Origin: Moraxella macacae 0408225
GTDB taxonomy: Bacteria > Pseudomonadota > Gammaproteobacteria > Pseudomonadales > Moraxellaceae
NCBI RefSeq assembly: GCF_000320365.1
Contig: NZ_ANIN01000002.1
Span: 744,001-808,000, forward strand
Length of the DNA: 64,000 nt
Direction of reading: 5' to 3'
Every line of letters starts with the position of its first letter. Position 1 is the first letter of the stretch. Position numbers and translations under genes: made by a program. Shown in pieces: positions 17,778 through 28,739 of this stretch. The notes beneath the pieces were generated by a model. It saw only the letters and a program-made list of their open reading frames with translations. It was not told where the DNA came from and searched no databases.

Positions 17778-18899
17778 TTAAATTTGTGCATTTGGATTGG
17801 CCGTTTGGCAATTTTCATCAAGGCGGTGCGCCTGTGCCAAGTAGTCCTGTGATTGCATTTCTAACAGGCGCGATCGCGTGCGTTCAATCTCAAACGCAAG
17901 TTTTTCACCTTGATACAGATCCAAAATAGACTGCTCGGCACGCATTAATAATTTGACGCGGCGGTCATAAAACTCATCTACCAAATAAATTAAACGCCGG
18001 GTTGGATCGGAGATGACATCATTTAGAGCAGGCACATTATCCACAAGCACCGTACTAAAATTATTGGCAATTTCAATAAAATCACTGGCGGAACGTGGCT
18101 GCATGCACAAAGCTCGAAATTCACAGTATAAAACGGTTTTGGTGGCAGCTTTTATGGCAATTTCACGGCCATTAATCACAATCGGATCATAACTTATCTT
18201 CTGATTTTGACTCAAGGCCAAAAAACGCTCCTGCAACCAATCTGCATTATCGACCGTCAAGGGTGAAACGTACAATTGTGCTTGTTGTAATACTCGCAAC
18301 CGATAATCAACCCCGGTGTCAATATTCATCACAGTGGTGTTTTTTTTCACCTCTTCAATCGCAGGTAAAAATCGGTCGCGGTGAATGCCGTTTTTGTATA
18401 AACCATCAGGGGCAATATTGGAAGTTGCTACCAAAGTAATGCCTTTATTAAACAGCATGGTAAACAAATCACCCAAAATCATTGCATCTGACACATTAGA
18501 AACAAAAAACTCATCAAAACATATCACATCTGCTTCATCATAAATAATTTTGGCAACCTGCTGCAATGGATCGGCCTTGCCTTTTAGCTGATTTAATTCA
18601 TGGTGGACTCGCTTCATAAAATGGTGAAAATGTTGGCGCATTTTGCGTTCATTTGGCAAACTGTCAAAAAACATATCCATCATCCATGTTTTACCACGTC
18701 CAACACCGCCCCACATATACAAGCCTTTTGGCGCTTGATAACTTTTTAAAAAGCCAAAAAATCCTTTTTGGGCGGTACGGTTTTTGATAATTTGATGATA
18801 CACATTGTCAAGATAAGTCATTGCTTGGCGCTGCTGATTATCTTCGCTAAAACTGCCTGATTGTAATGCTTGCTCATAACGTTGTAAGGGGCTTGTCAT
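17778..18899 (-). CDS. zapE: Cell division protein ZapE (AFG1-like ATPase)
   Basis: ZapE is an AFG1-family P-loop ATPase that associates with the division ring under stress. The protein is 373 residues with Walker A GGVGRGKTWMMD, Walker B VICFDEFFV, the sensor LVATSNIAPDGLY and the family text KNGIHRDRFLPAIE. Length matches E. coli ZapE. It lies between the tRNA-Leu gene and metK. Confidence 0.9.
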   Translation of the reverse strand: MTSPLQRYEQALQSGSFSEDNQQRQAMTYLDNVYHQIIKNRTAQKGFFGFLKSYQAPKGLYMWGGVGRGKTWMMDMFFDSLPNERKMRQHFHHFMKRVHHELNQLKGKADPLQQVAKIIYDEADVICFDEFFVSNVSDAMILGDLFTMLFNKGITLVATSNIAPDGLYKNGIHRDRFLPAIEEVKKNTTVMNIDTGVDYRLRVLQQAQLYVSPLTVDNADWLQERFLALSQNQKISYDPIVINGREIAIKAATKTVLYCEFRALCMQPRSASDFIEIANNFSTVLVDNVPALNDVISDPTRRLIYLVDEFYDRRVKLLMRAEQSILDLYQGEKLAFEIERTRSRLLEMQSQDYLAQAHRLDENCQTANPNAQI

Positions 18900-19029
18900 G
18901 ACAAATCCTATGCTAAAATTGTGCTAAATTGCTAAAAAATAGCCTATAATAACAAAAAACCGTCATTGTTTGGAAAAAATCATACAAAAAATAAAAATCA
19001 TTTTTTTAAAATCTTTTTTAAAAAAACAC

Positions 19030-19057
19030 TTGCAAAAACCAAAAAATCTGCTAAAAT
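19030..19057 (+). promoter_or_regulatory. Sigma-70-type promoter of tRNA-Leu
   Basis: TTGCAA at 19030-19035 and TAAAAT at 19052-19057 are separated by 16 bp, placing transcription start about 20 bp upstream of the tRNA 5' end. Confidence 0.6.
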
Positions 19058-19085
19058 AGCCAACCATAAGCAACAATGCTTTTAT

Positions 19086-19171
19086 GCCAGTGTGGTGAAA
19101 TTGGTAGACACGTCGGATTCAAAATCCGATGCCTAATAAGCGTGTCGGTTCGAGTCCGACCACTGGTACCA
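19086..19171 (+). tRNA. tRNA-Leu (anticodon CAA)
   Basis: The gene has a GCCAGTG/CACTGGT acceptor stem, a D arm with TGGTAGACA, anticodon stem TCGGA/TCCGA with loop TTCAAAA giving anticodon CAA (reads UUG), a long class II variable arm and a GGTTCGAGTCC T arm. The 3' CCA is encoded. The length of 86 nt fits a leucine tRNA. Confidence 0.97.
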
Positions 19172-19240
19172 AAAATCCAAAACAAAAAATCCAAAATTTT
19201 GGAAGTCTAAAACTTTTGGTTAAGAACATTTGATTAGAAA

Positions 19241-19275
19241 CCCTTGACAAACCTAGCTGTCAAGGGTTTTTTTAT
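19241..19275 (+). terminator. Rho-independent terminator after tRNA-Leu
   Basis: A 9-bp stem cccttgaca/tgtcaaggg, extended by A-T pairs, is followed by a T-rich tract about 70 bp after the tRNA. Confidence 0.85.
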
Positions 19276-19457
19276 TGCTTATCAACAGCCAACCATTAAA
19301 AAGACAAACAAGCACACCGCCACCCTAACCGCCTAACCGTTAGCATTAACTTAACATTAACTTAACGGTGCAATTGTTTGTCTTAGATTTATAAAAATAT
19401 TTGTTAAAAATAGTAAAATATTTGTTAAAAATAACCATAAATCAGTTAAGTTAAACT

Positions 19458-21389
19458 TCACTCACTGTCTTTTTTTGCCACTCGCCCTTTGAGTGCCACA
19501 GCGGTATTCACCAGTTTAATCAACTCATCTACACGCATCACACCCAAGTTTTCTCCCTCACGCGTACGCACATTGACTTGATTGCTCTCAACCTCTTTAT
19601 CGCCCATAACCACCATAAACGGAATGCGTTGTAGCGTATGTTCACGGATTTTAAAGCCGATTTTTTCGTTACGCAAATCGGTAATTGCACGCAAACCTGC
19701 ACCATTTAATTGTTTGGCAATGCTATCACAGGCAACAGCTTGCTTATCGGTAATGTTCATCACAACAATTTGAGTCGGAGCAAGCCACGCAGGAAACCAA
19801 CCGGCGTAATTTTCAATCAAAATACCGATAAAGCGTTCAAACGAACCCAAAATCGCACGGTGAAGCATAACAGGACGTTCACGATCACCCGTCTCATTAA
19901 TAAACTCAGCGTCCAAACGTTCAGGTAAGTTAAAATCAAGCTGTAGCGTACCACATTGCCATACTCTACCTAAACAATCTTTTAAGCTAAATTCAATTTT
20001 TGGCCCATAAAACGCACCCTCGCCTGCTTGCAATTCCCACTCTAAACCAGCATTGTCAAGTGCATCGGCCAAATCTTTTTCAGCCAAATCCCACAACGCA
20101 TCCGCTCCAACACGTTTTTCTGGGCGGGTTGAAAGTTTCATCTGTACATCGTCAAAACCAAAATCTTTATACACATCAAGGGTGAGTTTGATAAAATCTT
20201 GGGCTTCTTTACGGATTTGGGCATTGGAACAAAAAATATGGGCATCGTCTTGCACAAAACCGCGCACACGCATGATACCATGCAATGAACCCGATGGTTC
20301 GTTGCGATGACACGAACCAAATTCAGCCAAACGCAAGGGCAAATCACGATACGATTTTAAGCCTTGATTAAACACTTGTACATGACAGGGACAATTCATA
20401 GGTTTAATGGCATAATCGCGTTTTTCCGATGCGGTGGTAAACATCATATCGCCATAGTTCTCCCAATGGCCTGATTTTTCCCACAGACTTCTATCAACCA
20501 CTTGTGGCGTTTTAATCTCTAAATAACCGTTGTTTTTTTGTACATTGCGCATGTATTGTTCAAGCACTTGCCACACTGTCCAACCATTTGGATGCCAAAA
20601 CACCATGCCCGGAGCTTCTTCTTGCAAATGAAACAAATCCAACGCCTTGCCAATTTTGCGGTGATCACGTTTTTCGGCTTCTTCTATGCGTTTAATGTAG
20701 GCTTGTAGCTCTTTTTTGTCCGCCCACGCTGTGCCATAGATGCGCTGCAATTGTTCGTTTTTGGCATCGCCACGCCAATACGCACCACTCATTTTTGTCA
20801 AGCGAAATGCTTTTAAAAAACGCGTGTTTGGTACGTGCGGCCCACGACACATATCGATGTATTCTTGATGATAATACAAGCCCATGTGTGTTTCGTCAGG
20901 CATATCCTCAATTAAGCGTAATTTATAATCCTCGCCACGATTTTTAAAAATTTCAATCACTTGTGCTCTGGGAGTTATTTTTTTAATCACATCGTAATCT
21001 TGATTGATTAATTGCACCATGCGTTCTTCGATTTTTGTCATGTCGTCTTGTGTGAATGGTTTTTCGCTATAAATGTCGTAATAAAAACCCTCTTCAATCA
21101 CAGGCCCTATGACCATTTTTACCTCGGGGAATAACTGCTTGACAGCATGACCCAATAAGTGGGCACATGAATGACGGATAATTTCAACCCCCTCTGGATC
21201 TTTTGCAGTGATGATTTGCACCGTGGCATCGGTTGTAATAACATCGCACGCATCGACCAATTTGCCATTAACGCGACCTGCTATGGTTGCTTTGGCAAGC
21301 CCTGCACCGATGGATTGGGCGACTTGCATAACCGTGGTTTCACCGTCAAATTCTTTAATATCACCACTGGGTAAAGTAATTGTTATCAT
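19458..21389 (-). CDS. thrS: Threonyl-tRNA synthetase
   Basis: ThrRS charges tRNA-Thr and edits misactivated serine. From the ATG at 21389, which has a GGAG ribosome-binding site 7 nt upstream, it is 643 residues. It has an N-terminal TGS domain ([14 protein letters not shown]), the editing-domain HSCAHLLGH (His73/His77), class II motif 2 ([13 protein letters not shown]) and motif 3 ([12 protein letters not shown]), and a C-terminal anticodon domain. The ORF extends 53 codons upstream but without family-like sequence. The infC-rpmI-rplT genes often found downstream are absent. Its leader may be autoregulatory (see next entry). Confidence 0.96.
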   Translation of the reverse strand: MITITLPSGDIKEFDGETTVMQVAQSIGAGLAKATIAGRVNGKLVDACDVITTDATVQIITAKDPEGVEIIRHSCAHLLGHAVKQLFPEVKMVIGPVIEEGFYYDIYSEKPFTQDDMTKIEERMVQLINQDYDVIKKITPRAQVIEIFKNRGEDYKLRLIEDMPDETHMGLYYHQEYIDMCRGPHVPNTRFLKAFRLTKMSGAYWRGDAKNEQLQRIYGTAWADKKELQAYIKRIEEAEKRDHRKIGKALDLFHLQEEAPGMVFWHPNGWTVWQVLEQYMRNVQKNNGYLEIKTPQVVDRSLWEKSGHWENYGDMMFTTASEKRDYAIKPMNCPCHVQVFNQGLKSYRDLPLRLAEFGSCHRNEPSGSLHGIMRVRGFVQDDAHIFCSNAQIRKEAQDFIKLTLDVYKDFGFDDVQMKLSTRPEKRVGADALWDLAEKDLADALDNAGLEWELQAGEGAFYGPKIEFSLKDCLGRVWQCGTLQLDFNLPERLDAEFINETGDRERPVMLHRAILGSFERFIGILIENYAGWFPAWLAPTQIVVMNITDKQAVACDSIAKQLNGAGLRAITDLRNEKIGFKIREHTLQRIPFMVVMGDKEVESNQVNVRTREGENLGVMRVDELIKLVNTAVALKGRVAKKDSE

Positions 21390-21410
21390 TGGGTTGCTCC
21401 TAAAATAGGC

Positions 21411-21450
21411 GTTGGCAGTGATGTTCGCTACGAGTGAACATTTATCCGCT
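21411..21450 (-). promoter_or_regulatory. Hairpin in thrS leader resembling a tRNA-Thr anticodon arm
   Basis: On the thrS strand the stem ATGTTC/GAACAT (21421-21441) encloses ACTCGTAGC, which can be read as a seven-base anticodon-like loop CTCGTAG with U33, anticodon CGU and A37. CGU is a threonine anticodon. The loop lies about 41-43 nt before the ATG. In E. coli, ThrRS represses its own translation by binding an anticodon-like hairpin in the same place; the match here is by eye only. Confidence 0.45.
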
Positions 21451-21535
21451 ACCGTTTGGATTAAAAAAATTAAAAAAATAAGTCGTTCATTATAGCAAAA
21501 TTTATTGATAAAGCATACATTGACAAACTTAAAGA

Positions 21536-24500
21536 TCAATACCGCCAACTATAAATTAAATCCACTGTGTTATTCACCGCCGATTTGCCCTCAATGTACA
21601 AGCGTTTTGTCAATTGATAACGCATACTAAGTTCAGGCTGTGCGGTAAATACCCCAACACCATAACGTATCAATAAATCCGGGGTAATGTAACCTGTGAT
21701 ACTAACAAGCGTATCGCTCCCCATACCACTTGCATCTAAAGTTAAACTTTGTAAGCCAAATGCCCGTCCAATCTCATTGGTTAGCTCGCGTGTTGTGCTT
21801 AAACCAAAACTTAAACCTGCGGTTGCCAATGTGTTATTTACCTTGGCTCTAAAATCTTGTTCACTGGTATTTTGTCCACTGTTGTTGTTTAGGCTGCCTG
21901 TTACCAGTGCGTTCATTGCTTGTTGTTCGGTCAATCCGCCATTGTTAAATACCATGATGTTTGGTTTGCTTACGGTATTGGTAACTTTAACCCCAACTTG
22001 TGTGCCTTGAATTTCTTTGGTGGCTTGCATATTTAGTATGGGATTGCTCACTGCACCATTAAAGCGAATTTGAGCAAAATTCAGATCCAAATTTTGTCCA
22101 AAAACCTCCACTTTGGAACGTTTGGCAACTTGTACCACGCCACGAGCTTGTAAACTGCCTTGTCCACGCTGCGTTAAATGCAACGCACCTGCCAAAGGCA
22201 ACCTTGCTCCAAAACCTTGAAACTCCACATCTTTACCCAAATCCACGCCAATATCTGCATCAATTGCCCACGGTGTCGTTACGCGCAGCACTTCGTCAAT
22301 TTGCCCTGCCAAACGCCGGTCAATAACGTTTACATCGGCTGATTCTGTTACCACATCTTCACTGGCAGCCGGCGGTCGAATCGTCGCTTGTGCAATATCC
22401 ACAGCACCAACAACCTTAACATAACGGCGGTTTGGACGTACAATCACATCAAAAATCGGATTGACTTTTGCGATCACCAATGGCGGCTGGCTGATTTGTA
22501 AATTTTCACCGATGAGTTTTAATTTGGCTTGCATTTCATGCGCCCAATCCAGTGTGCCTGTGATTTTGCCAACCCCATTACCTGCAGTGCTAAAACCCCC
22601 ATCTATGGTTGCTTGATTGCCCTTAACCGATCCCAACAGGTTCAAATTATCCATACGCATCGGTAAACCTGTAATTGCCAATGAAGCATTTTGAATCTCA
22701 ATATCACCGACAAATTTTGGCTGATCTAACGTACCGTTGACTTTACCCGCCACCAAACCAATGCCTGTTAAACGTTCAAATGCAGGAAAAAAGGGTTTTA
22801 ACACTGCCAAATTCACCTGTTGAAACACCAGTGTACCGTCAATTGGTTTTTGATCTTTATACGGATTAATCAGTGCATCAAAATAGCCGTCACCTGCGTT
22901 ATTGGCGGTTTTTAAATCTGCACGCAATTTTAATCCGTCCGCGGTAGAACGTGCAATTACACTGATACGCTGATACGCCAAAGTCGTTGCCACTTCGTCC
23001 GCTGACTGAGGCGCTGTGCCAAATGTACCATTGTCTGAATAAAAACTGGCATTAACACTGGGTTTGTGATTTTTTTGCCAATTTACCAATGCCGATCCGT
23101 TTAATTTACCCGTCCAAGCAATGTCGTTTGGCAAAATCACAGTAAAAATTTGGCTGTCAACCTCTTTTAAACTCAAATCAACCTTGCCTTGTTGCTTTGA
23201 TACGCTTAAATTGTCATTTAAGCATAGCTGTCCTGGTTGGTTTGCCATTTGCCAACAATGCGATGCCAGTTGTAGCTGTGGATTTTGCCAATTTAGGTGC
23301 ATTTGCGTAGGTTGCACTTGTTGCAATTTGGCATATTTTGTGCCAATTTGTCCATTGCCAAGCACGCCTTTCCAAGTATTTTTTTGCAAATCTACACCGC
23401 CTTTTAGCGTGGCTTGCACATTGCTGCGAGTGCTTTCGGTTTTGATGTCAAGGCGATGTTTGGCTTGTGTGCCCTCAAACTGTAACTGTAGTGCTTTTAG
23501 TGGCTGATTGGCAATATTTAAACCCGTTGCCTTAAGTTGTAATTGGCTTGGCGTGTGAGCAAGATTGATTAAATTGCCTTTGACACTCATATCCAGCACC
23601 TGAAAATCTGTCATGCTGATATTACGCCCGGCCAAATCCACCATAATGTTTGGCAAAGGTTGGTTTGACGGTTGCTTAAGCACAATACCGCCACGCACCA
23701 TGCCTTGAAATTGCGGTATCAACTGATGTAAAGTACTCATATCCACACTGGCAACCAGTTGTTGTTCGTTGCCTGTTGCACTGATTTTGTTATCGCCCCA
23801 TTGCACCAATAAATTATCGGCTTTTAAACGCTCAACAACCTGCTTAATCGAATTAACCGATTGATTTTTCACGCTTTTATTAAAAATTTGTTGTAGATTT
23901 TCTAAATTCTTTGGTAAATTTAATTGTGCCAATAAAGTTCCTGAGGCGATCAAGGGTTGGTTTTTTAACTTACCTTTAATATTCATATTATTGATATTAA
24001 TCAATTGTTTGGTATCATGCCAAAAACCATCGCTATCCACTGTGCCTGTTAATTGGCTTGGTAAATTTGGAGCAAAATAACTGGCGTCAAAATTTTGTAA
24101 TTTGGCGGTAACTTGCCAACCAACACCTTGAGTCAAATCCAATTTACCCATAGCATCAATCCCGCCTGCATTGCCTTGATGAATGAATTTGTTGATCGAT
24201 AATTGTTTGGTATTGCCCTCAATGTCTAATTGAAGTTTGCCTTTTGGCATATTTGGCATATCCAGTCCGCCGTCAAATTTGGCAACCAAATGGTGCAATT
24301 GTGTGTTGCCCTTATCATCGGTTTTTATATCGACCTGTGCATTGCCAAATCCTGTTAGATTTAGGCGTTTTTTGGTAGTGCTGTTGGTAGATTTTGACTG
24401 ACTGTTTGGTTGGCCGTTTGATGCCAACATATCACCGAGCATATTGACATCGCCAATTTCAATGGTATGCCGTGCGGTATTTTTTGCCAAATTTTGTAAA

Positions 24501-26296
24501 CTGCCCTTGGCGGTTAGTGCGCCTGTCAAACCTGCAAATGGTATGCTATCGATCACGCTGTTGGCATTAAAATCTTTGGTATTGGCCTGAATTTGCCACG
24601 TTAATGGCTGTTTGTTTTTGGCAAGATTTAGCCCTCCTTTGGCACTTAATTGCCCAGCTATTCCTTGATAATTTAGCTGATTAAAGGTAATTTTTTCGCC
24701 AATTTTATCCAGATTAATTTTATAATCACCTTTTGGTGCAAGGTTTAATTTAACAATATTTGCACTGGCATTGACTTGTAATTTGTCGCTGCTTTGAGTG
24801 TTGCTTGTGCCTTGATACGTGATTTTTGCATGGCCACTTGGACTGTCAAGGTCGCCAATATCAGGTAAGTTATGACGCACAAGGTTTTGCCAATTCAGAT
24901 CAAGGTGATACGGTAAATTTTCACCTTTGGCTTGGTGCACCGCTGCATTGATTATCTCGCCGTTTTTTTGGCGTAGATTGGCACGCACTTGCATCGGATC
25001 GCTATCGGTTGCCGCGTTATATACCAATGCCAGTTTACCGCTTAAACTTGTCGGAGCATACGAGGCAATATCCGTTGGCAAAAGTTTACGAATGGCAAAC
25101 GCATCAGCGGTATTCATGAGTGAAATATTCAGCCTATTTTCCCAATCAATCACACCGCGACTCACAAGCCTACCCTCGGGCAAGGTTGCAATTAATTCAT
25201 GGATATTTAAACGATTGCCATCGGTATTGGCATGCCCTTGATAATGTCCATTTGGTATGTCCTTGCCGGTCAAATCTGTGTTCAACGCAATATTAATGCT
25301 ATCGGTTACCCCTTTGGCAACAAGCTCGCCGTTTTTTAGATGAATGCCTTGCTCGGTTGCATAGGGCAACAACATATCTTTCCATGTCAATTTGGCATCA
25401 AACGGGGCTTTATCTTCTAAAGGCTTGGCGTTAATCACCCCAGAAATATCCGAATGGTTATAACGGCTTTGCACTTTGGCGGTCAATGACTGTAAACTGC
25501 CAGACAACTGTCCATCAATTTTGTCAAAATAAGCATCGGTTAGTGCATGAATGGTAACTGTGGTATTGGCATCGATCGGATAGTTGTTTTGTAAGTCAAT
25601 CTTACCTGATAATTTATCAATAGTTAATAATTCATTGTAAGCCAATTTGGCAGATTTCACCTTAATCAAACTGTCAAACCAAGTAAAATCTTGGATATTG
25701 GCTTGTTTAAAATCGATATTTAAAAAATCTTTTTGGTGTTCTTGTGTGTGTTGTTGATAACGCACCAAATCCGCTTTAACCTCATCTAAGGTTAAATTAA
25801 TCGGTAAGGCAATGCGTTCGTATTGAAAGGGCTGATCGTCGTTGTCCGGGGCTTTGTGATTGGTGATAATCATTTTGCCAATATTGGCCTGTCTTAAATG
25901 CACCTCTTTACTCAATAAAGCACGCCAACCCACTTTGACAAATGCCTTATCCACCTTCACCTCAATTTGACTGGCATTGGCATCAGATGTGTTTTCGTTA
26001 GGAATATGAATGTCATGCAACCACAAGCCATCACGCAGGTTGCCCTCACCGACTTTTAGCCGAACCCCCGTCTGCTCGATCGCCGTATTGATTAAAAATT
26101 GCGTGCCTTTTGGCGTGCCAACTGCATAATAAATCAACAGCAACATCACCAAAAATCCCACAACCAAAAAGAATATCGTCTTACTCACCAATGACAACCG
26201 ATACCAACGCGAAAACCAATTGGTCTTATGCTTGGTAGAATCTAAACGGTCTGTGCTGTTGGTATTGTCAGAATTTTGGGAGGTAGGATCGGTCAT
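21536..26296 (-). CDS. tamB: TamB (AsmA-like inter-membrane lipid transport protein)
   Basis: TamB is a long periplasm-spanning protein anchored in the inner membrane by an N-terminal helix (here [20 protein letters not shown] near residue 40). It forms a hydrophobic beta-groove and is implicated in phospholipid transport and autotransporter assembly. This copy is 1586 residues, with beta-rich repeats throughout and the conserved C-terminal TamB/DUF490 domain ([50 protein letters not shown], ending VDLIYSWRY). Its usual partner tamA is not adjacent: rarD is the upstream neighbour and thrS the downstream one. Confidence 0.9.
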   Translation of the reverse strand: MTDPTSQNSDNTNSTDRLDSTKHKTNWFSRWYRLSLVSKTIFFLVVGFLVMLLLIYYAVGTPKGTQFLINTAIEQTGVRLKVGEGNLRDGLWLHDIHIPNENTSDANASQIEVKVDKAFVKVGWRALLSKEVHLRQANIGKMIITNHKAPDNDDQPFQYERIALPINLTLDEVKADLVRYQQHTQEHQKDFLNIDFKQANIQDFTWFDSLIKVKSAKLAYNELLTIDKLSGKIDLQNNYPIDANTTVTIHALTDAYFDKIDGQLSGSLQSLTAKVQSRYNHSDISGVINAKPLEDKAPFDAKLTWKDMLLPYATEQGIHLKNGELVAKGVTDSINIALNTDLTGKDIPNGHYQGHANTDGNRLNIHELIATLPEGRLVSRGVIDWENRLNISLMNTADAFAIRKLLPTDIASYAPTSLSGKLALVYNAATDSDPMQVRANLRQKNGEIINAAVHQAKGENLPYHLDLNWQNLVRHNLPDIGDLDSPSGHAKITYQGTSNTQSSDKLQVNASANIVKLNLAPKGDYKINLDKIGEKITFNQLNYQGIAGQLSAKGGLNLAKNKQPLTWQIQANTKDFNANSVIDSIPFAGLTGALTAKGSLQNLAKNTARHTIEIGDVNMLGDMLASNGQPNSQSKSTNSTTKKRLNLTGFGNAQVDIKTDDKGNTQLHHLVAKFDGGLDMPNMPKGKLQLDIEGNTKQLSINKFIHQGNAGGIDAMGKLDLTQGVGWQVTAKLQNFDASYFAPNLPSQLTGTVDSDGFWHDTKQLININNMNIKGKLKNQPLIASGTLLAQLNLPKNLENLQQIFNKSVKNQSVNSIKQVVERLKADNLLVQWGDNKISATGNEQQLVASVDMSTLHQLIPQFQGMVRGGIVLKQPSNQPLPNIMVDLAGRNISMTDFQVLDMSVKGNLINLAHTPSQLQLKATGLNIANQPLKALQLQFEGTQAKHRLDIKTESTRSNVQATLKGGVDLQKNTWKGVLGNGQIGTKYAKLQQVQPTQMHLNWQNPQLQLASHCWQMANQPGQLCLNDNLSVSKQQGKVDLSLKEVDSQIFTVILPNDIAWTGKLNGSALVNWQKNHKPSVNASFYSDNGTFGTAPQSADEVATTLAYQRISVIARSTADGLKLRADLKTANNAGDGYFDALINPYKDQKPIDGTLVFQQVNLAVLKPFFPAFERLTGIGLVAGKVNGTLDQPKFVGDIEIQNASLAITGLPMRMDNLNLLGSVKGNQATIDGGFSTAGNGVGKITGTLDWAHEMQAKLKLIGENLQISQPPLVIAKVNPIFDVIVRPNRRYVKVVGAVDIAQATIRPPAASEDVVTESADVNVIDRRLAGQIDEVLRVTTPWAIDADIGVDLGKDVEFQGFGARLPLAGALHLTQRGQGSLQARGVVQVAKRSKVEVFGQNLDLNFAQIRFNGAVSNPILNMQATKEIQGTQVGVKVTNTVSKPNIMVFNNGGLTEQQAMNALVTGSLNNNSGQNTSEQDFRAKVNNTLATAGLSFGLSTTRELTNEIGRAFGLQSLTLDASGMGSDTLVSITGYITPDLLIRYGVGVFTAQPELSMRYQLTKRLYIEGKSAVNNTVDLIYSWRY

Positions 26297-26399
26297 GTTG
26301 ATAAATCATCATAAAGAAATCAAAAAAAGTAAAGTACCATTTTAACAAATTTTAGCAACTTTATTTAGGATTTTTTAAAATTTTTTTGCGTGTAACCGG

Positions 26400-27284
26400 T
26401 TAATTTTTGCGATTTTTGAATAAATCATAACTAAAAAACACAAGCCCTGTCCAAATAAACGCAAACGTAATCAATTTACTGACATCAAACGGTTCATGAT
26501 ACAAAAAAATTGCCATAAAAAAGATGATACTCGGCGTTAAATAATTTAGAAAACTTAACAGATTAAACGCCACCATTTTTGTTGCCTTGTTATACATCAG
26601 TAGCGGAATAAGGGTAATTGGGCCTGCAAACATGAGTAACAAAATATCACTTGACACCCAAAAATTTGCCTTACTGCTTGCCACATCGTGCATCATAAAC
26701 CACGCAATAAACACCGGCACAAGCATGCCTGTTTCAATAAACATCGCATTTAACGCTTTCAGCGGATTGTAGCGGTGCATAATCCCATATATCGAAAAAC
26801 TAAACGCAACCCCCAAGGATACCCACGGTAATTTGCCAAGCATAATAAGCTGTATCAGCACCCCAATTGTCGCAAGCCCAACAGCAAGCCACTGCAAAGG
26901 ACGCAGCTTTTCTTTTAACACAACAAGTGATAACAAAACACCGACCAACGGCCCTATATAATAACCAAGGCTTGCCTCTAAAATACGATCGTGATTGACC
27001 GACCACACATACACAAGCCAGTTTAAGCTAATAATTGCCCCTGAAATAGCCGTAAAAAACAGCCATTTTGGTTGCTTATGAATGATAGTCAGCCACGCCC
27101 ATTGACGCGTAATGATAAGTATTGCCAAAATGACAACAAACGTCCAAATAATGCGATGACCGATAATCTCAACTGAGTCATACGTTTTTAACAATTTAAA
27201 ATATAACGGAAAAAACCCCCAAATCATAAAAGCAGATAAGGCAGTGGCAATACCTTTTGGCGTGGTGGTAATCATGTTAGACAT
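26400..27284 (-). CDS. rarD: EamA-family transporter RarD
   Basis: This 294-residue drug/metabolite transporter-superfamily protein has ten predicted membrane segments. The N-terminal GIATALSAFMIWGFFPLYFK and the EIIGHRIIW motif are typical of RarD. The substrate is not established for this family. Starts at 27284 (MSNM) or three codons later (MITTT) are both possible. It follows aroA on the same strand with a 59-bp gap. Confidence 0.88.
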   Translation of the reverse strand: MSNMITTTPKGIATALSAFMIWGFFPLYFKLLKTYDSVEIIGHRIIWTFVVILAILIITRQWAWLTIIHKQPKWLFFTAISGAIISLNWLVYVWSVNHDRILEASLGYYIGPLVGVLLSLVVLKEKLRPLQWLAVGLATIGVLIQLIMLGKLPWVSLGVAFSFSIYGIMHRYNPLKALNAMFIETGMLVPVFIAWFMMHDVASSKANFWVSSDILLLMFAGPITLIPLLMYNKATKMVAFNLLSFLNYLTPSIIFFMAIFLYHEPFDVSKLITFAFIWTGLVFFSYDLFKNRKN

Positions 27285-27343
27285 GGCTGGTTATTTTCCC
27301 AATCTTAATTGTTTCGCTTATCTTCATCATAACAGACACCACT

Positions 27344-28681
27344 TCAATCCACCACGTCAATGTTTAATCCTGCCTGCCCCACCAATTTGGCAAAATTTGG
27401 AAAACTGGTGTTCACCGTTTCTGTGCCAGTAATTTCAATGTCGCCAGACGCTCTTAAACTTGCCACAGCAAAACTCATGGCAATGCGATGATCGTGATGA
27501 CTGTCAATCACGCCACTACCAAACGCATATTGTTCGCCTTTGCCAATAATCTCAATGCCATCAGTCAGCACAGTGCAATCAACGCCTAAGGTTTTTAGCC
27601 CATCTGCCATGACCGCAATGCGATCGGACTCTTTTACCCTAAGCTCCGCTGCCCCACGCAAAACCGTCTTGCCAGTGGCACAGCTTGCCGCCACAAACAA
27701 CACGGGAAATTCATCAATTGCCAGTGGCACAAGGTGTGGCGGAATGTCAATGCCTTGCAACTTGGCAGATTTTATACAAATATCGGCTACAGGCTCGCCA
27801 CCCACCATGGTTTGATTAACAAGGGTGATATTTGCCCCCATCAGGGTTAAAATCTCAATCACCCCAGTACGCGTAGGATTGATACCCACTTTTGGCAACA
27901 CAACATCGCCGTTGTTGGCAATGGTGGCCGCCACCATAAAAAACGCCGCACTTGAAATGTCAGCTGGCACTTCAATGTTACAAGCGGTTAAGTCAGAGCC
28001 GCCCGTTAAGCGAATTTCATTGCCTTGCTTAAGTTGTTTGACTGTTACTTGATAGCCAAAAGCCTGTAACATACGTTCGGTATGATCGCGGGTGATTTGT
28101 GGTTCAATCACACAAGTTTCGCCATCTGCCCACATGCCTGCCAACAGCAAACAAGATTTGACTTGAGCGGACGCCATAGGCATGTGATAAGTCATGCCCT
28201 TTAAGCCTTGATTGCCAGTAATTTTCACAGGGGGTGTGCCTTTTTCGCCCGTGGTTTGCACTTTTGCTCCCATGGCACGCAAAGGTTTGGCAACCCGCTC
28301 CATCGGGCGTTTGGATAAACTTTTATCGCCAATCATCACGCTGTCAAATTTTTGAGCGGATAAAATCCCTGCCAAAAGTCGCATGCTTGTGCCAGAATTG
28401 CCCATATTCAAAGTATTATTGGGGGCGTTTTTTGGCGGTTTTAATCCATGTAAACCCACGCCTTCAATGGTCACTTTATCGCCGTTTCTGTCTATTTTTA
28501 CCCCCATATCCACAAAGGCTTGCAAAGTGGATAACGCATCTTCACCTTCCAAAAAATTGCTAATTTGGGTAACCCCATTTGCCAATGAACCGAGCATAAT
28601 GGAGCGGTGCGAAATGGACTTGTCGGGGGCAACTTTGTGCGTGCCGGTAAACGTGGTGCTTGGGGTGAGTTTGTATTGCAT
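27344..28681 (-). CDS. aroA: 3-phosphoshikimate 1-carboxyvinyltransferase (EPSP synthase), CP4-like class
   Basis: AroA makes EPSP from shikimate 3-phosphate and PEP. The chosen ATG at 28681 (MQYKLTPST) gives 445 residues. Motifs are DKSISHRSIMLGSLA, LEGEDALSTLQAF, GNSGTSMRLL, SLSKRPMERV, MASAQVKSCLLLAGM, RDHTERML, NPTRTGVIEI, ELRVKESDRIA and HHDHRIAMSF. RPMxR and the overall text resemble the CP4-type class II enzymes. At the position of CP4 Ala100 this protein has Gly97, the residue found in glyphosate-sensitive enzymes. In Pseudomonas and Acinetobacter tyrA and aroA are fused; here they are separate and in different frames. Confidence 0.94.
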   Translation of the reverse strand: MQYKLTPSTTFTGTHKVAPDKSISHRSIMLGSLANGVTQISNFLEGEDALSTLQAFVDMGVKIDRNGDKVTIEGVGLHGLKPPKNAPNNTLNMGNSGTSMRLLAGILSAQKFDSVMIGDKSLSKRPMERVAKPLRAMGAKVQTTGEKGTPPVKITGNQGLKGMTYHMPMASAQVKSCLLLAGMWADGETCVIEPQITRDHTERMLQAFGYQVTVKQLKQGNEIRLTGGSDLTACNIEVPADISSAAFFMVAATIANNGDVVLPKVGINPTRTGVIEILTLMGANITLVNQTMVGGEPVADICIKSAKLQGIDIPPHLVPLAIDEFPVLFVAASCATGKTVLRGAAELRVKESDRIAVMADGLKTLGVDCTVLTDGIEIIGKGEQYAFGSGVIDSHHDHRIAMSFAVASLRASGDIEITGTETVNTSFPNFAKLVGQAGLNIDVVD

Positions 28682-28739
28682 TTTAATATCCTTTATTACA
28701 TCTACAAAATAATTTTTCCAAAATGACAAACCAAATATC

